Shown here: positions 22,457 through 25,119 of the stretch, piece after piece
Numbering within the stretch: position 1 is the first letter of the stretch
Layout: every line of letters begins with the position of its first letter
Source: JBJXFY01 sp046155815
Lineage (GTDB): Bacteria; Verrucomicrobiota; Verrucomicrobiia; Limisphaerales; CAIMTB01
Direction: 5' to 3'
DNA length: 25,119 bases
NCBI GenBank assembly: GCA_046155815.1
Contig: JBJXFY010000417.1
Coordinates: 1 to 25,119, forward strand
The notes under the pieces: generated by a model
What the model saw: only the letters and a program-made list of their open reading frames with translations
What the model was told of the DNA's origin: nothing
Databases searched by the model: none
Translations under genes and position numbers: made by a program

Positions 22457-23338
22457 TTAGTTGCCCATCGCCATCTGGGCGGTGGTGATTTCGAGGAGTT
22501 CCTTGGTGATGTTGGCCTGGCGGAGCTTGTTGTACTCCAGCGTGAGGTCCTTGATCAGCTGCTTGGCGTTGTCCGTCGCGTTCTTCATGGCGACCATGCG
22601 GGCTGAATGCTCGGAGGCCTTGGCCTCCTGGAGAAATTGGAAGACCTGATAGTTCAGGTAGTGCGGGAGCAGCGCGCCCAGCACGTCGGCGGCTGCGGGC
22701 TCGAAAAGGTACTCGGTGCCGCTGCCCTTCAGCTCCTCATCGGCGCCCTCGCCGGAAACATCGGCGCTGACCGCCTTCAGCTCGCCGAGGGGGAGCAGAG
22801 GCCGCATTTCGGGACGTTGGGTGAGGGTGTTGATGAAGTTCGTATACAGCACGTCCACCGCGTCCACCTCGCCCTTGAGGAACATGTCCTGGACAAAGCG
22901 GGAGATGGCGCGGGCCTCGCTGAATTGCGGCGTGTCCCGGTAGGTGAACTCGGCGGCCAGGTTGCGCTTGAGGCGGCCGACCCACTGCGCGCCCTTCCGG
23001 CCGGCGCAGACGAACACGGTCGTGGCGGGGTCAAGCCGGGCGGCCTCGCGGAGCAGGTTGGTGTTCAGCGCGCCGCAGAGACCCTTGTCCGTGCTGACCA
23101 CGATGACGGCGCGCTTCTTCACCTCGCGGCGTTCGAGCAGCGGGTGGGTGAAGTCGCCGACCCGCCCGGTCGCGGCGGCGAGGACCTCGTTCATGAGCTG
23201 GGCGTAGGGGCGTCCGGCCAGCGCGGCGAGCTGGGCGCGGCGCATCTTGGCCGACGCGACCATCTGCATCGCCTTGGTGATCTGCGCCGTGTTCTTGACC
23301 GACTTGATGCGTCGGCGGATGTCGCGCGTGCTGGGCAT
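22457..23338 (-). CDS. atpG: ATP synthase F1 subunit gamma
   Basis: The product has 293 residues. It is the central rotor shaft. The N-terminal helix has the conserved RDIRRRIKSVKNTAQITKAM, the middle domain has VSTDKGLCGALNTNLL, and the C-terminal helix has MKNATDNAKQLIKDL then TKELLEITTAQ, the two-helix coiled coil that turns inside the alpha-beta ring. It lies between atpA (28 bases upstream) and atpD (12 bases downstream), the standard order. The C-terminal end after ELLEI (TTAQMAMGN) departs from the usual short Gly/Ala ending but is within family variation. Confidence 0.96.
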   Translation of the reverse strand: MPSTRDIRRRIKSVKNTAQITKAMQMVASAKMRRAQLAALAGRPYAQLMNEVLAAATGRVGDFTHPLLERREVKKRAVIVVSTDKGLCGALNTNLLREAARLDPATTVFVCAGRKGAQWVGRLKRNLAAEFTYRDTPQFSEARAISRFVQDMFLKGEVDAVDVLYTNFINTLTQRPEMRPLLPLGELKAVSADVSGEGADEELKGSGTEYLFEPAAADVLGALLPHYLNYQVFQFLQEAKASEHSARMVAMKNATDNAKQLIKDLTLEYNKLRQANITKELLEITTAQMAMGN

Positions 23339-23366
23339 GGCGGGGGAGCCGCGGGGGCGGCAGGGC

Positions 23367-24893
<1,527 letters not shown>

Positions 24894-24918
24894 GGCAAAC
24901 GGTGGGGGAGTTGGGAAA

Positions 24919-25119
24919 TCAGAGTTTGGACCGCAGGTCGGCCAGGTGGCCGGCGACGGAGCCGTCGAAGATGTCGCTGCCGACCTTCACGCGGAGGCCG
25001 CCGATCAGGGCGGGATTGATCCAGTAGGTGACGTTGAGTCCGGCTCCGTAGCGGCGGGCCAGAGCGGTCTCGAGGGCCTGCATCTGCGCGGGCGAGGTCT
25101 CGACGGCGTTCTCGATGCG
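24919..25119 (-). CDS. atpH: ATP synthase subunit delta, C-terminal part (cut by window edge)
   Basis: Only the last 66 codons are present, ending in a TGA at 24921-24919; the frame is open to the right edge. The translation contains ETALARRYGAGLNVTYWINP, then ALIGGLRVKVGSDIFDGS and HLADLRSKL. This is the conserved end of delta, the peripheral-stalk cap that ties F1 to the b subunits. Its place directly before atpA fits the usual atpB-E-F-H-A-G-D-C order, so Fo genes are expected beyond the window. Confidence 0.9.
   Translation of the reverse strand, partial: RIENAVETSPAQMQALETALARRYGAGLNVTYWINPALIGGLRVKVGSDIFDGSVAGHLADLRSKL

Overview
The window is a very GC-rich stretch of bacterial chromosome, with G or C at nearly every third codon position. 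It most likely comes from a member of the Verrucomicrobiota or a close relative in the PVC group. That placement is inferred from the kinds of genes present, the intergenic repeat style and the scarcity of Shine-Dalgarno sequences; there is no rRNA or marker phylogeny here to settle it. No transposase, phage gene, integrase or CRISPR array is visible. Most of the window is conserved housekeeping DNA, and the less ordinary genes lie in the left half.

Left part (1-5600). The 3' end of a long plus-strand gene encodes a large protein that is probably extracytoplasmic, with one C-terminal membrane anchor and a conserved-looking tail. It converges on a tightly overlapped minus-strand operon of three genes: a VTC-type triphosphate-tunnel (polyphosphate polymerase) protein, a DUF4956 membrane protein and a HlyD-type membrane-fusion protein. 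This operon is the best candidate here for a poorly described system.

Middle left (5800-11430, minus strand). A flavin-dependent halogenase-like enzyme carries the WxWxIP and FxxPxxSxG signatures. It is followed by a translationally coupled pair of exported amidohydrolases. Between them the pair has three amidohydrolase-like domains, and only one of these keeps a full set of metal ligands.

Centre (11440-19555, plus strand). An elongator tRNA-Met(CAT) precedes the rod-shape and cell-elongation operon mreB-mreC-mreD-mrdA(PBP2)-rodA, which ends in an RNase G/E-family gene. Together these encode the actin-like scaffold, the bridging proteins, the SEDS glycosyltransferase and its partner transpeptidase. 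The RNase has an unusual N-terminal extension that ends in a probable amphipathic, membrane-binding helix.

Right part (19604-25119, minus strand). A SAM-dependent methyltransferase is followed by the distal part of the F1Fo ATP synthase operon, read leftward as atpH(partial)-atpA-atpG-atpD-atpC. That operon ends at a clear intrinsic terminator. Fo genes would be expected beyond the right edge.

Two observations cut across the genes. First, the mreC-mreD and atpD-atpC gaps each hold a degenerate repeat of the same kind, sharing a 12-mer and lying in the same orientation relative to transcription. Second, nearly every start codon lacks a recognisable Shine-Dalgarno sequence.
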